In this document: positions 18,265-28,112 of the stretch, piece by piece
Position numbering within the stretch: the first letter of the stretch is position 1
How the letters are laid out: the number at the start of each line of letters is the position of its first letter
Assembly (NCBI GenBank): GCA_965243775.1
Contig: CBDEWF010000143.1
Location: 1 to 64,000 of the forward strand
Source: Sansalvadorimonas sp965243775
Lineage (GTDB): Bacteria; Pseudomonadota; Gammaproteobacteria; Pseudomonadales; Endozoicomonadaceae
Length of the DNA stretch: 64,000 bases
Reading direction: 5' to 3'
Program-made: the position numbers and the translations under genes
Notes under the pieces: model-generated
Told to the model about the DNA's origin: nothing
Databases searched by the model: none
Seen by the model: the letters and a program-made list of their open reading frames with translations, nothing else

Positions 18265-19135
18265 CTATCTCCGGTGCCGTATCCCGGTAAATCCTGTAAA
18301 GCCCGGCAATATGCCGCCAGACCTGTCCCGGTTCACCGTTACCTACAACGACACCATCCAGTTCAGTTATCGGCAGAATCTCCCGGTTGGAACTGGTAAT
18401 CCATATCTCGTCGGCCTGCTGCAGCTCTTCCGCCCTTAATTCCCGCTCTTCGCAGGTATAACGACCATCATTGACAGCAAGCTCCAGAACCAGTGCCCGG
18501 GTGACTCCACCCAGAATACGGTGGCTCAGGGGAGGGGTTACAATTCTATCCCCGATAATGGCAAATACATTGCTGGATGCACCTTCCGTTACCCGCCCTC
18601 TGCGGTCAACAAGAATAGACTCAGCCATTCCTGCTTTATGGGCTTTCTGGAACGACAGAAGATTGCCCAGCAGGGAGGTACTCTTGATATCACAGCGTTT
18701 CCAGCGCCGATCCTTTACAGTAATCGCCTTACCAGCCGGCAATGATTCTTCCCCGGCACGGATGTTGGGCTGAAAAGGGGTGGTCATGGCAAATATCGTA
18801 GGGCAGACTGCATCAGGATAAGCGTGGCTGCGCCGCTCCATGGTTCCACGGGTTATCTGGAGATAAATCGCAAGATTTTCACCCGTCTCCTTGTTCAGCT
18901 CCAGCAGCTGGGCAAACAGCCGCTGAAAATCATCCGGGGTCTGGGTGATTTTCAGCTCAATAGCCTTGAGGCTATGGTACAGGCGATTCAGATGGTGCTT
19001 TTCCTGCAGAGGTTTACCGGCAAAAACCGGAATCACCTCGTAGACTCCATCCCCAAACAGAAAACCACGATCAAGAACGGAAACCTTGGCTTCCTCGACA
19101 GGAACAAAGCTGCCATTCAGATATACCTGTGCCAT
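18230..19135 (-). CDS. dat: D-amino acid aminotransferase (class IV, PLP-dependent)
   Basis: This 301-residue fold-IV transaminase resembles D-alanine aminotransferase, which interconverts D-alanine and D-glutamate with keto acids. Diagnostic parts are LDRGFLFGDGVYEVIPVF at the start and the PLP lysine in CDIKSTSLLGNLL. It sits between dacA and ybeD, where D-amino acid supply for wall synthesis makes sense. The C-terminal tail is slightly longer than usual and overlaps ybeD. A branched-chain aminotransferase or 4-amino-4-deoxychorismate lyase activity is less likely given the neighbours. Confidence 0.87.
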   Translation of the reverse strand: MAQVYLNGSFVPVEEAKVSVLDRGFLFGDGVYEVIPVFAGKPLQEKHHLNRLYHSLKAIELKITQTPDDFQRLFAQLLELNKETGENLAIYLQITRGTMERRSHAYPDAVCPTIFAMTTPFQPNIRAGEESLPAGKAITVKDRRWKRCDIKSTSLLGNLLSFQKAHKAGMAESILVDRRGRVTEGASSNVFAIIGDRIVTPPLSHRILGGVTRALVLELAVNDGRYTCEERELRAEELQQADEIWITSSNREILPITELDGVVVGNGEPGQVWRHIAGLYRIYRDTAPEIDDDRRTQSPQN

Positions 19136-19180
19136 ATCATCCTCTTTCTCATCAAGCAGCCTGAGTCTGAAAATGCCTGA

Positions 19181-20380
19181 CTAGCTAAACAGACCACTGA
19201 AGAAACGGGCAATGCTGTCCCACAGACGCTTGAAGAATCCCCCCTGCTCAATGGCTTCCAGAGCAATCAGTGGTTTCTCTTCAACAACATCATCATCCAG
19301 CCGGACAATAACGCTGCCGACAACCTGACCGGCAGCAATAGGAGCTTCCAGATCAGGCTCAATGGTCATGGACGCCTTCACATCCTTACCCCGCCCACGG
19401 GGAACAGTGATCACCAGATCCTTCTCCAGACCGACAGAAAGCTGATCGCGATCCCCTTTCCAGACCCGAACCTGCTCCAGTGAAACACCGCCCCGGTTAA
19501 CATCGACATTCTCAAAGAAGCGGAAACCGTAAGTCAGCAGTTTTTGGGTCTCATTGGCTCTGGCACTTTCACTGCGGGTTCCCATCACCACTGCAATCAA
19601 ACGACGTTCGTCTTTCTTGGCAGAAGCGACCAGGCAGTAGCCAGCAGCGTCAGTATGACCAGTCTTCAGGCCATCAACATTAGGGTTGGACAGCAGGGTG
19701 TTACGGTTTGGCTGAGGGTTCAGCGGTTTGCCGGTTGACTTATTCACACCGTACTGGAACTCACGTTCACTGTAGATATCGTAGTATTCCGGATGATCAT
19801 AAATAATCGCCCGAGCCAGCTTGGACAGATCACGGGCTGAAGAGTAATGGCCTTTGGCCGGCCAGCCGGAGGCGTTCTGAAACTGGGTATTCTCCATTTC
19901 CAGCTCTCTGGCAGTACCATTCATAACCTGGGCAAAGGCATCCTCACTGCCAGCGACATATTCGGACAGTGCGACACTGGCATCGTTGCCGGAAACAATG
20001 ATCACGCCTTTCAGCAGATCTTCAACAGATACCTTCTCACCCACCTCAATAAACATCAGTGAGCCACGCATACGCCAGGCCTTTTCACTGACGGTAACCA
20101 GATCGTTACGGGCGATATTGCCAGCGGCCAGCTCATTCTCAACAACATAGGCGGTCATCATTTTGGTCAGGCTGGCGGGAGGCATGGCCTCATCGGCATT
20201 GTTTTCTGCCAGAACTTCTCCACTGACGGCATCAACCAGGATATAGCTTTTCGCAGCAATCTGGGGAGGAGAAGGGATAAGACCTGCCGGCAGGGCAGTC
20301 GCCACCGAGGAGACGACCAACATGGCAGCTCCTACTATTGTGGCTGCCAATCTACAGGAAAATCGGGCTGTTTGATTCAT
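19181..20380 (-). CDS. dacA: D-alanyl-D-alanine carboxypeptidase (PBP5/6 type)
   Basis: This 399-residue periplasmic enzyme trims the terminal D-alanine from peptidoglycan side chains. It has a signal peptide and the penicillin-binding motifs SLTK (in PPASLTKMMTAYV), SGN (SGNDASVAL) and KTG (LKTGHTDAAG). A PBP5 C-terminal domain follows, with an amphipathic membrane anchor at the extreme end (FKRLWDSIARFFSGLFS). It lies in the elongation cluster between rlpA and dat. Confidence 0.94.
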   Translation of the reverse strand: MNQTARFSCRLAATIVGAAMLVVSSVATALPAGLIPSPPQIAAKSYILVDAVSGEVLAENNADEAMPPASLTKMMTAYVVENELAAGNIARNDLVTVSEKAWRMRGSLMFIEVGEKVSVEDLLKGVIIVSGNDASVALSEYVAGSEDAFAQVMNGTARELEMENTQFQNASGWPAKGHYSSARDLSKLARAIIYDHPEYYDIYSEREFQYGVNKSTGKPLNPQPNRNTLLSNPNVDGLKTGHTDAAGYCLVASAKKDERRLIAVVMGTRSESARANETQKLLTYGFRFFENVDVNRGGVSLEQVRVWKGDRDQLSVGLEKDLVITVPRGRGKDVKASMTIEPDLEAPIAAGQVVGSVIVRLDDDVVEEKPLIALEAIEQGGFFKRLWDSIARFFSGLFS

Positions 20381-20540
20381 CTTGCCTCAACAAAACTCTT
20401 AATGATGGGACATTACCCAGGCTGCGCAGCCTGAGGCCCCTGATCTTTTTGCAAGTAGCAGGGAGATTACAGTAACCGGGGATTATAACAACTGCTTTAA
20501 AGTGCATTAAAGGTCATAAAGCTCAAAGGACAATTGATTA

Positions 20541-21509
20541 TCAATTGCTACCGGAAACAGTCTCATAGACCCGGTAACCTTTGGCCATACTGGCTCCCTG
20601 AAGGATTTCCTGAAGGCCCAGCAGATCCTGTTCTGAACCAAAAGGTCCGACCCAGACCCGGAACAGGGCATCATCACCGGAAACAATCGTAACCGGAGTC
20701 GATGTCACATTCAGCAGTTTTTTCTTCAAATCAGTTGCGGCATCCTGTCGGCTCAAAGCGGCCACCTGCAGATATATCAGCGACTGATCGGGAAGTTCAA
20801 ACCTGCTATCCATACTTTTTTTGTCGGATTTCTGTGCAGTGACTCTATTGTCTACGTGGCTACTCCTGGCCACTTTCTGGCCGCCCTGCTTCCGCTCTTT
20901 ACCCAGAGCTAGCATGCCTTCAGGAGATGTGTCTATTCCTTCGATCCTGACCCTGGCGGTACCTTTATCCTGGTAACCCAGCTTCTTGGCTGCCGCCCAA
21001 GACAAGTCTATCAGGCGGTTTCCGTGGAACGGTCCCCGATCATTCACCCGGACCACAACACTGCGACTGTTTTCCAGGTTTGTCACCCGGACATAGGATG
21101 GTAGGGGCAGGGTCTTATGGGCTGCAGACATGCTATACATGTCATACATCTCACCATTGGCCGTTTTGTAACCATGGAACTTCACCCCGTACCAGGATGC
21201 AACTCCCTCCTTCTGATAACCAGCGGCTGTTGGCAGGGGAACATAGGACACTCCCTTCCAGGAATAAGGGGCAGTCTTGACCTTGCCTTCTGGTGGGCGG
21301 GGTATGGCATCTGGCAACGAGGACACATCAACATCCCACAGGCCTTTACCATCCTTCTTGATATGGTAACGATTAGCCTGGATCTGTTCCTGAGTCTGAT
21401 GACCAGAGCAGCCGGCCAGAAGTGTGAAAATAATAATCAGGCTTAAGCCGGAGTACAGATTCTCCGCCCCCTGGCTTCTGGGTTGTTTTATTCTAACCAA
21501 CGCTCTCAA
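20541..21509 (-). CDS. rlpA: RlpA septal-ring lytic transglycosylase lipoprotein
   Basis: This 322-residue outer-membrane lipoprotein has the lipobox LLAGCSG at about residue 34. The double-psi beta-barrel catalytic domain shows GVASWYGVKFHGYKTANGE and NDRGPFHGNRLIDLS. A C-terminal SPOR domain (about residues 240-320) binds denuded glycan strands at division sites. In Pseudomonas RlpA cleaves glycan lacking stem peptides. It starts 30 bp after mltB ends, in the standard order. Confidence 0.93.
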   Translation of the reverse strand: MRALVRIKQPRSQGAENLYSGLSLIIIFTLLAGCSGHQTQEQIQANRYHIKKDGKGLWDVDVSSLPDAIPRPPEGKVKTAPYSWKGVSYVPLPTAAGYQKEGVASWYGVKFHGYKTANGEMYDMYSMSAAHKTLPLPSYVRVTNLENSRSVVVRVNDRGPFHGNRLIDLSWAAAKKLGYQDKGTARVRIEGIDTSPEGMLALGKERKQGGQKVARSSHVDNRVTAQKSDKKSMDSRFELPDQSLIYLQVAALSRQDAATDLKKKLLNVTSTPVTIVSGDDALFRVWVGPFGSEQDLLGLQEILQGASMAKGYRVYETVSGSN

Positions 21510-21539
21510 CCAACTTGCTCAAACTTAAAGTCTTTATCT

Positions 21540-22571
21540 TCACTTCCCCGCAACAGTTTGTGCCAGATCGGAAGTCGATACTTGGGATTTCATTTTCTTC
21601 TCTATCTGGTTCCCCAGCTGATAGACTGCCATGGCATACAGGTCGCTCTTGTTGTAACGGGTGATCACGTAGAAATTAGTCAGAGTCAACCAGTGCTCTA
21701 TACCGGACTGACCTTCAAGTTTCAGCCCACGTACCCTTGCGCTGTCCTGCAATACCCGGACTGTTCTCCAGCCAAGGTTCTTGGTTTCGTTAACGGAGCG
21801 GGTCGGACGGGGATTTTTATCAAGCACCCGGGCATACCTTTGCCCATGTACAGTAGCCCTGGCTGCTACAGGCTTGCCCTGCTCCCAGCCATGCCGGCTT
21901 AGATAAGCGGCAATGGAACCGATAGCGTCAGCCATTGATTGCCAGATATCAGCCTGACCATCCTTGTCAAAATCAATGGCATAAGCCCTATAGCTGGAGG
22001 GCATAAACTGGGGAAGCCCCATGGCACCGGCGTAGGAACCCGTCAGGCTCAAGGGATCAAAACCCTGCTCTCTGGCCAGAAGAAGGAGCTCTTTCAGCTC
22101 CTTGCGAAAAAAGGTCGCTCTTCTCGGATACTTGAACCCCAGGGTTGCCAGGGCATCGACCACGCGAAACCCACCCGTGTTTTGACCAAAGCCAGTTTCA
22201 ATACCAAGAATTCCAATAATCACGCTGGGGGCAACACCATACTCCTGGCTGGCTTTCTCCAGAATTTTTTGGTGCTGTTTCCAAAACCTGACCCCATCAT
22301 TAATTCTTTTCTCATTAATCAGGAGGGCCTTGTACTCTCCCCAGGTCATGCGCCGCTCAGCCGGACGCTCCATGATCTCTACAATTCGGGATTTATATTC
22401 TACGTTGCTGAACATTTTCTCCAGTGCAGGGCGGGAAAATCCCTCGCCACGCACCAGCTCATCTATAAATCCGTCGATATCCGCCTTGCTGAAGCCTTCA
22501 CCATAGCTGGACATACTAAGAAAAATGCCTGCTAATAATAAAGCTGCCAAGCTTTTGAAACGGATCCGCAT
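21540..22571 (-). CDS. mltB: Membrane-bound lytic murein transglycosylase B
   Basis: MltB cleaves the glycan backbone of peptidoglycan to 1,6-anhydro products. The ATG at 22571 was chosen for the GGGGA eight bases upstream and the signal peptide that follows (MRIRFKSLAALLLAG), giving 343 residues. The catalytic glutamate lies in GILGIETGFGQNTG, and SYAGAMGLPQFMPSSY is the family core. No lipobox cysteine is evident after the signal, so this may be a soluble periplasmic form (SltB1-like). It lies between rodA and rlpA. Confidence 0.92.
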   Translation of the reverse strand: MRIRFKSLAALLLAGIFLSMSSYGEGFSKADIDGFIDELVRGEGFSRPALEKMFSNVEYKSRIVEIMERPAERRMTWGEYKALLINEKRINDGVRFWKQHQKILEKASQEYGVAPSVIIGILGIETGFGQNTGGFRVVDALATLGFKYPRRATFFRKELKELLLLAREQGFDPLSLTGSYAGAMGLPQFMPSSYRAYAIDFDKDGQADIWQSMADAIGSIAAYLSRHGWEQGKPVAARATVHGQRYARVLDKNPRPTRSVNETKNLGWRTVRVLQDSARVRGLKLEGQSGIEHWLTLTNFYVITRYNKSDLYAMAVYQLGNQIEKKMKSQVSTSDLAQTVAGK

Positions 22572-22719
22572 ATTGGCTATCCCCTGTCGGCATCGCCGGT
22601 CATCCAAGAATTACAAAAACAGCATTATTAAACCTGCCCCAGCCTGCAGATTTACATTCCTGCAGCTGCTGAAATCAGATATACGATACCGCTCTTATAA
22701 TTCTTAACATTTTTATGGC

Positions 22720-23859
22720 TTATCGACCAAGAAAATTTCTATGGGTATGGGCAGACATAAGCAGTCCAAAACCTGCCATCAGGGTGACTAGGGATGTTCC
22801 CCCGCGGCTGACAAGGGGTAGAGGCACACCCACCACCGGAAGCAGGCCACTGACCATTCCTATATTTACAAAAATGTAGACGAAGAACGTCAGGGTTACG
22901 CTGCCGGCAACCAGGCGGGCAAACATATTCTGGGCATGCAGAGTAATAAAAATGCCCCGACCGATAATCAGAGCATAGGCAGAAAGCATAACCAGAATAC
23001 CAAGAAGGCCAAACTCTTCAGCCAGCACCGCAACAATAAAGTCTGTATGGCTCTCAGGAAGAAAGTCCAGATGGGACTGGGTTCCCAGCAACCAGCCCTT
23101 CCCGTAAAGACCACCAGAACCGATGGATATCTTGGACTGGATAATATTCCAGCCCGATCCCCAGGGGTCGCTTTCCGGGTTAAGAAAGGTCAGTACCCGC
23201 TGTTTCTGATATTCTCGCATAACAAAGTGCCACATACCCCAAACTGCTGGAATGGCCAGTAGTACAGCGGTACCGATGATGCGCCAGCGCAACCCTGCCA
23301 GTAGCAGGACAAACAGTCCGGAAGCGGCAATCAACAGCGATGTTCCCAGATCTGGCTGCTTTACAATCAGAACCACCGGTACCCCGATCAGCACCAGGGA
23401 AATAAAAGTTTCCATCAACGAGGGTGGCAGGGGTTTACGACAAAGCCAGGCAGCTACCGTCAAAGGCATCACCAACTTGATCACCTCTGAAGGCTGAAAA
23501 CGGAACCCGGGCAGCTGAATCCAGCGCTGTGCCCCTTTAGCCCCTTCTCCCATTACCAGAACGGCAACAAGCAGGCCCACACCGCCCAGATAAGCAATAG
23601 GTGTCAGCATTTTCAAGATTCTTGGGGGAATCTGTGCCACGACAAACATAGTGGCAAATCCAACCAGCATATAAATTGACTGGCGAATCACCATGTCTAT
23701 ATTCTGTCCACTGGCACTATATAGAATAAACAGTCCCATGGAGCAGACACCCAGCAGCATCAGTAGCAGTACTGGGTCAATATGAAGACGACTGCTCAGA
23801 GAGCGTGCGGCTCGCAGATCATGGGTTGGGTCCAGCTGTCGGATAAAATCCTGGGACAT
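22720..23859 (-). CDS. rodA: RodA peptidoglycan glycosyltransferase (SEDS)
   Basis: RodA polymerises glycan strands in the elongasome together with PBP2. The 379-residue protein has about ten membrane segments. It also has the SEDS hallmarks QPDLGTSLL and the C-terminal VGLPLPLVSRGGTS-type block, here GVPLPLVSRGGTSLVTLM. The start shares one base with the stop region of mrdA, so both subunits are translationally coupled. Confidence 0.96.
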   Translation of the reverse strand: MSQDFIRQLDPTHDLRAARSLSSRLHIDPVLLLMLLGVCSMGLFILYSASGQNIDMVIRQSIYMLVGFATMFVVAQIPPRILKMLTPIAYLGGVGLLVAVLVMGEGAKGAQRWIQLPGFRFQPSEVIKLVMPLTVAAWLCRKPLPPSLMETFISLVLIGVPVVLIVKQPDLGTSLLIAASGLFVLLLAGLRWRIIGTAVLLAIPAVWGMWHFVMREYQKQRVLTFLNPESDPWGSGWNIIQSKISIGSGGLYGKGWLLGTQSHLDFLPESHTDFIVAVLAEEFGLLGILVMLSAYALIIGRGIFITLHAQNMFARLVAGSVTLTFFVYIFVNIGMVSGLLPVVGVPLPLVSRGGTSLVTLMAGFGLLMSAHTHRNFLGR

Positions 23860-25730
23860 TATTGCCCCCCACGGGAGTGACTCCCGACCAGATCACCAGC
23901 CAGCTGCTTCGCAGCCAGTCTGGGCAGCAGATAAGCATCCATAACCTTACGGGCAACCAGCACCGCCGCCTTGGAATCATTTTCCACAATCACACCCAGG
24001 GCAATCTGTGGATTTTCAATAGGTGCAAAAGCGACAAACAGACCATGATCCTTCTGGAACTCTTCCAGCACCAGCGCCTCCTCTTCCTTGATGTCCTGGG
24101 GCAGGCTCACGACCTGGGCCGTTCCGGTTTTGCCTGCCACGGTATACTTCAGGTTCTTGCCAATCTTTATGTAAGCCGTTCCCCTGGGATGAGCCACCAC
24201 CGCTTTCATTCCTTCAATCACGGTTTCCCAGTCTGCTGCATCTTTTTCTACACGGGCCAGGGGGGGTAACGGAGCAACGCCAGGACCAGGCCTGGCCAGA
24301 CGGGGCTGAACAACCTTTCCCCGGTTAGCAATAATCGATGTAGCCGCCGCCAGTTGCAGAGGCGTAGCCAGTAGATAACCCTGACCAATACCGGCAATAA
24401 CAGTTTCCCCCGGGTACCAGGGAACACCCCGCGTTCGTCGTTTCCACTCCCTTGATGGCACCAGACCTGGACGCTCCGAAGCAATATCAAGACCTGTACG
24501 TTCACCAAAGCCAAACAGGGTTAGATAATCATGCATAGTATCTATGCCCATCTTTACCGCAATATCGTAGTAATAGGTGTCGTTGGAACGGGCAATAGAG
24601 CGAATCAGATCAGTCCAGCCATCACCTTTGCGCTTCCAGTTGCGGTACCGGCGTTCATCCCCAGGCAGCTGGTAATAGCCCTTGTCAAAAATCTTGTAGT
24701 CCCGCTCAATGGTGCCACTGTCGAGGGCAGCCAGAGCCATGAACGGTTTGATCGTCGATGCCGGTGGGTACTCTCCCAGCGTCGCACGATTATAAAGCGG
24801 TCGATTGATATCATCCCGGAGCTTGCTATAGGCTTTGTAACTGATGCCACTGACAAATGGATTGGTATCGTAGGAAGGGGTACTGGCCAATGCCAGAATT
24901 CCACCAGAATTTGGATCCATAGCCACCACAGCTCCGCGTTTGCCATCCAAAGCTTCCATAGCGGCTTTCTGTAGGTCCAGATCCAGATACAGGTGGACAT
25001 CCTTGCCGGGAATCGGATTCACCTGCTTCAAAACCCGCAATACACGACCACGAGCGTTAGACTCAACCTCTTGGTAACCTGGCTTACCCAGCAGAGTATC
25101 TTCGTAATAACGCTCAATGCCGGTTTTCCCGATAATATTGGTTCCGCTGTACTGGGAGGCATCTATTTTCTTCAGTTCCCGCTCATTGATGCGCCCTACA
25201 TAGCCAACGGCATGGGCGAGTTTTTCCTTTCGCGGGTAATAACGAATCAACTGAGCTTCAACATTTACCCCGGGTAGCTTGTGCTGATTGACAGCCACCG
25301 TGGCTATCTCGTCTTCACGCAGGCGGTACTTCAGGGGAACACTGTTGAAGGGCCGGGTCTGGTAGACACGTTCCCGGAACTCTTTGATATCTTCAGGGTC
25401 AAGTTCAATCAGCTTGCCCAGCTCTTCCAGGGTATGTTCAAGCTGATCAACCCTTTCGCGGATAATAGTCAGGTTATAACTTGGCTGGTTATCAGCCAGA
25501 AGACGTCCTTTGGTGTCGTAAATCAACCCCCGGATGGGAGGCACGGTACGCAGGTGAATCCTGTTTTCCTCGGACTGGGTCGCCAGATCATCATACTGGA
25601 TCACCTGCAGGTAAAAAGCTCTGGCAATCAGGCCGGCTGTCATGATTACCATGACAACAACAGCCAGCCAGACGCGGAAATTAACCAACCTGCGCTCACG
25701 CGGATGGTCTTTGATCGTATCAGCCGCCAT
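23859..25730 (-). CDS. mrdA: Penicillin-binding protein 2 (elongation transpeptidase)
   Basis: PBP2 cross-links new peptidoglycan during lateral growth. The 623-residue protein has one membrane span near residues 18-40 and a dimerisation/pedestal domain. The transpeptidase domain carries the nucleophile in PASTIKPF, SRSND in place of the SxN region (IARSNDTYYY) and KTGTAQ. It is followed directly by rodA and preceded by rlmH, the canonical order. Confidence 0.96.
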   Translation of the reverse strand: MAADTIKDHPRERRLVNFRVWLAVVVMVIMTAGLIARAFYLQVIQYDDLATQSEENRIHLRTVPPIRGLIYDTKGRLLADNQPSYNLTIIRERVDQLEHTLEELGKLIELDPEDIKEFRERVYQTRPFNSVPLKYRLREDEIATVAVNQHKLPGVNVEAQLIRYYPRKEKLAHAVGYVGRINERELKKIDASQYSGTNIIGKTGIERYYEDTLLGKPGYQEVESNARGRVLRVLKQVNPIPGKDVHLYLDLDLQKAAMEALDGKRGAVVAMDPNSGGILALASTPSYDTNPFVSGISYKAYSKLRDDINRPLYNRATLGEYPPASTIKPFMALAALDSGTIERDYKIFDKGYYQLPGDERRYRNWKRKGDGWTDLIRSIARSNDTYYYDIAVKMGIDTMHDYLTLFGFGERTGLDIASERPGLVPSREWKRRTRGVPWYPGETVIAGIGQGYLLATPLQLAAATSIIANRGKVVQPRLARPGPGVAPLPPLARVEKDAADWETVIEGMKAVVAHPRGTAYIKIGKNLKYTVAGKTGTAQVVSLPQDIKEEEALVLEEFQKDHGLFVAFAPIENPQIALGVIVENDSKAAVLVARKVMDAYLLPRLAAKQLAGDLVGSHSRGGQ

Positions 25731-25764
25731 TCACATACTTAAAATGTTTGTACTAATGGTTATT

Positions 25765-26232
25765 TTAACGATGATACGGGTGATTATTAAGAATACTCCA
25801 GGCTCGGTACAGTTGTTCTGACACCATGATCCTGACCATGGGATGGGGCAGGGTCAGCGGAGAAAGTGACCATTTCACATCTGCCCGGTTGGATATCTCG
25901 GGCAACATACCTTCCGGACCACCAACCAGCAGGCTGATGTTTTCTCCATTGTCATGCCACTGGCCGATTTTGTCAGCCAACTGTTCCGTACTCCACTCAC
26001 GCCCTTTCACTTCCAGGGCAATCACCCGATCTCCTTTTCCGATTGCCGACAACATCTGTTCTCCCTCGCGAGCCCTGAAACGCTGAACATCGGCATTCTT
26101 GGTGCGCTTATTCAAAGGTATCTCATATAACTCAAGAGAGAAACCGGCCGGCAGCCGGCGGGCATATTCGTTGTATCCCTCCGTCACCCAAGACGGCATT
26201 TTCTGGCCGACGGCTATCAGGCGAATACGCAT
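25765..26232 (-). CDS. rlmH: 23S rRNA pseudouridine-1915 N3-methyltransferase
   Basis: RlmH methylates the pseudouridine at 1915 of 23S rRNA in the assembled ribosome. The length of 155 residues is standard. The SPOUT fold signatures are visible as LLVGGPEGM and SLSPLTLPHPMVRIMVSEQLYRAW. It abuts rsfS with no gap. Confidence 0.96.
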   Translation of the reverse strand: MRIRLIAVGQKMPSWVTEGYNEYARRLPAGFSLELYEIPLNKRTKNADVQRFRAREGEQMLSAIGKGDRVIALEVKGREWSTEQLADKIGQWHDNGENISLLVGGPEGMLPEISNRADVKWSLSPLTLPHPMVRIMVSEQLYRAWSILNNHPYHR

Positions 26233-26577
26233 TTATTCCGCTTCGGCCATATTGACCGTCGTTTCCCAGAGGCGTTCCAGGTCATAGAACTGTCGGGCTG
26301 AAGGCATCATCAGGTGCACAACGATGTCACCCAAGTCGACCAGAACCCATTCCGCCTGGTCTTCACCTTCAACGCCCATTGGCTGAACTCCAGCCTTCTT
26401 GCACTTATCTACCAGGTTGATAGCCAGTGACTTAACATGCCGTGTAGAAGTACCGGAAACAATAATCATAAGATCGGTGACGTCCGTCTTGTCCTGGACA
26501 TCCAGTACCACGATATCCTTGCCCTTGGTTTCTTCCAGGGTATCAATAACCAGATCTTTCAATTCAGAGGCTTGCAT
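26233..26577 (-). CDS. rsfS: Ribosomal silencing factor RsfS
   Basis: RsfS binds protein L14 of the large subunit and blocks subunit joining when nutrients are scarce. The core DLMIIVSGTSTRHVKSLA and the GEDQAEWVLVDLGDIVVHLM region are typical. The start at 26577 (MQASELKD) gives 114 residues, the usual size; an upstream in-frame start would add 13 unconserved residues. In many relatives nadD lies just upstream, but here proA follows directly. Confidence 0.94.
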   Translation of the reverse strand: MQASELKDLVIDTLEETKGKDIVVLDVQDKTDVTDLMIIVSGTSTRHVKSLAINLVDKCKKAGVQPMGVEGEDQAEWVLVDLGDIVVHLMMPSARQFYDLERLWETTVNMAEAE

Positions 26578-26666
26578 GTAGTGCCGTATTACCTTAACAA
26601 AAGGCCCGCTAACCATGGCAAAGAGCGTTGCTCCTCAACGATGCAATAGCAGGCCGGTCACAGTTC

Positions 26667-27938
26667 TCAAGTGCGGATATGTCCGTCACCCAGAACCACA
26701 TATTTCTGTGAAGTCAGCCCTTCCAGGCCAACAGGACCACGAGCATGAATTTTATCGGTGGAAATACCGATTTCAGCCCCAAGACCATATTCAAAACCAT
26801 CGGCAAAGCGTGTCGACGCATTAACCATCACCGAACTGGAATCAACTTCCCGCAGAAAACGGCGTGACAGTGTATAGTCCTCTGTCACAATAGCATCTGT
26901 GTGGTGCGAACCATACTGGTTGATATGAACAATAGCTTCATCAACACCATCAACAACTTTGATAGCCAGGATCGGAGCCAGATATTCCGCGCTCCAGTCC
27001 TCTTCCTGAGCGGGAACGGCCTGTTTCAAAATCGAGCAGGTATGTTCACAGCCCCGCAACTCAACTCCTTTCTCACCGTAGGCTTCAGCCAGAACCGGCA
27101 GAACCTGTTTGGCAATACTGGAATGAACCAGCAGGGTTTCCATGGTGTTGCAGGTGCCATAACGATGGGTCTTGGCATTGATGGCAATCGCTTCGGCTTT
27201 GACCAGATCTGCTTTGCTATCAATGTAAACATGGCAGATGCCATCCAGATGCTTGATCACTGTCACCCGGGCATCGCGGCTGATCCGCTCGATAAGACCT
27301 TTACCACCGCGGGGTACAATGACATCGACATATTCCGGCATGGTAATCATTTCGCCCACCGCAGCGCGATCTGTGGTTTCCACCACCTGCACCGCTTCCA
27401 GTGGCAGACCGGCTGCACGCAAACCGTCCTGAATACAGCGGGCAATAGCGCGATTGGAGTGAATCGCTTCACTGCCTCCCCGTAAAATAGTGGCGTTACC
27501 GGATTTAAGGCAGAGGCTTGCGGCTTCGACGGTCACGTTGGGACGGGATTCATAGATAATCCCGATAACACCCAAGGGAACACGCATCTGTCCAATCTGG
27601 ATACCACTGGGGACATATTTCATATCAGTGATATTACCCACCGGATCCGGCAGCGACGCAACCTGACGCAGGCCTTCAATCATAGTGCCGAGACGCTCTG
27701 GAGTCAGCTCCAGACGATCCAGCATGGCATCACTTAATCCGTTGGCTTGGCCGTTTTCCAGATCCTTGCGGTTAGCTTGTACCAGCTCGGCACGGGAGGC
27801 ATCCAGAATGTCTGCTGTAGCCTGCAGTGCATGGTTCTTGGCACTGGACTCAGCGCTGGCTGTTACCGTAGCAGCTTCACGAGCCTGTTGCCCCAAGCGT
27901 TTCATGTATGCTTGTACATCATCAATTTCAACAGACAA
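26667..27938 (-). CDS. proA: Glutamate-5-semialdehyde dehydrogenase
   Basis: ProA reduces glutamyl-5-phosphate to the semialdehyde, the second step of proline synthesis. The 423-residue aldehyde-dehydrogenase-fold protein has the catalytic cysteine in THRYGTCNTMET and the nucleotide-binding ILRGGSEAIHSNRAI. It is upstream of rsfS in the same orientation with about 90 bp between. Its 5' side has 170 bp before the kinase gene end, enough for a promoter. Confidence 0.96.
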   Translation of the reverse strand: MSVEIDDVQAYMKRLGQQAREAATVTASAESSAKNHALQATADILDASRAELVQANRKDLENGQANGLSDAMLDRLELTPERLGTMIEGLRQVASLPDPVGNITDMKYVPSGIQIGQMRVPLGVIGIIYESRPNVTVEAASLCLKSGNATILRGGSEAIHSNRAIARCIQDGLRAAGLPLEAVQVVETTDRAAVGEMITMPEYVDVIVPRGGKGLIERISRDARVTVIKHLDGICHVYIDSKADLVKAEAIAINAKTHRYGTCNTMETLLVHSSIAKQVLPVLAEAYGEKGVELRGCEHTCSILKQAVPAQEEDWSAEYLAPILAIKVVDGVDEAIVHINQYGSHHTDAIVTEDYTLSRRFLREVDSSSVMVNASTRFADGFEYGLGAEIGISTDKIHARGPVGLEGLTSQKYVVLGDGHIRT

Positions 27939-28112
27939 GACAGGCCTCCCGTTCTCTCAGTCTTTATCAAGCTTTGGTTATCTGATCAATTATAACGGTT
28001 ACAGGTGCAAGTGGAACAGCAGAAAAAACGGGAGGGATGACTGCTTGGTGAAGAGTAAAAATGGAGGGCCACTCCAGATCATAACAGGAGTGACTTATAA
28101 CGATATCTTTAT

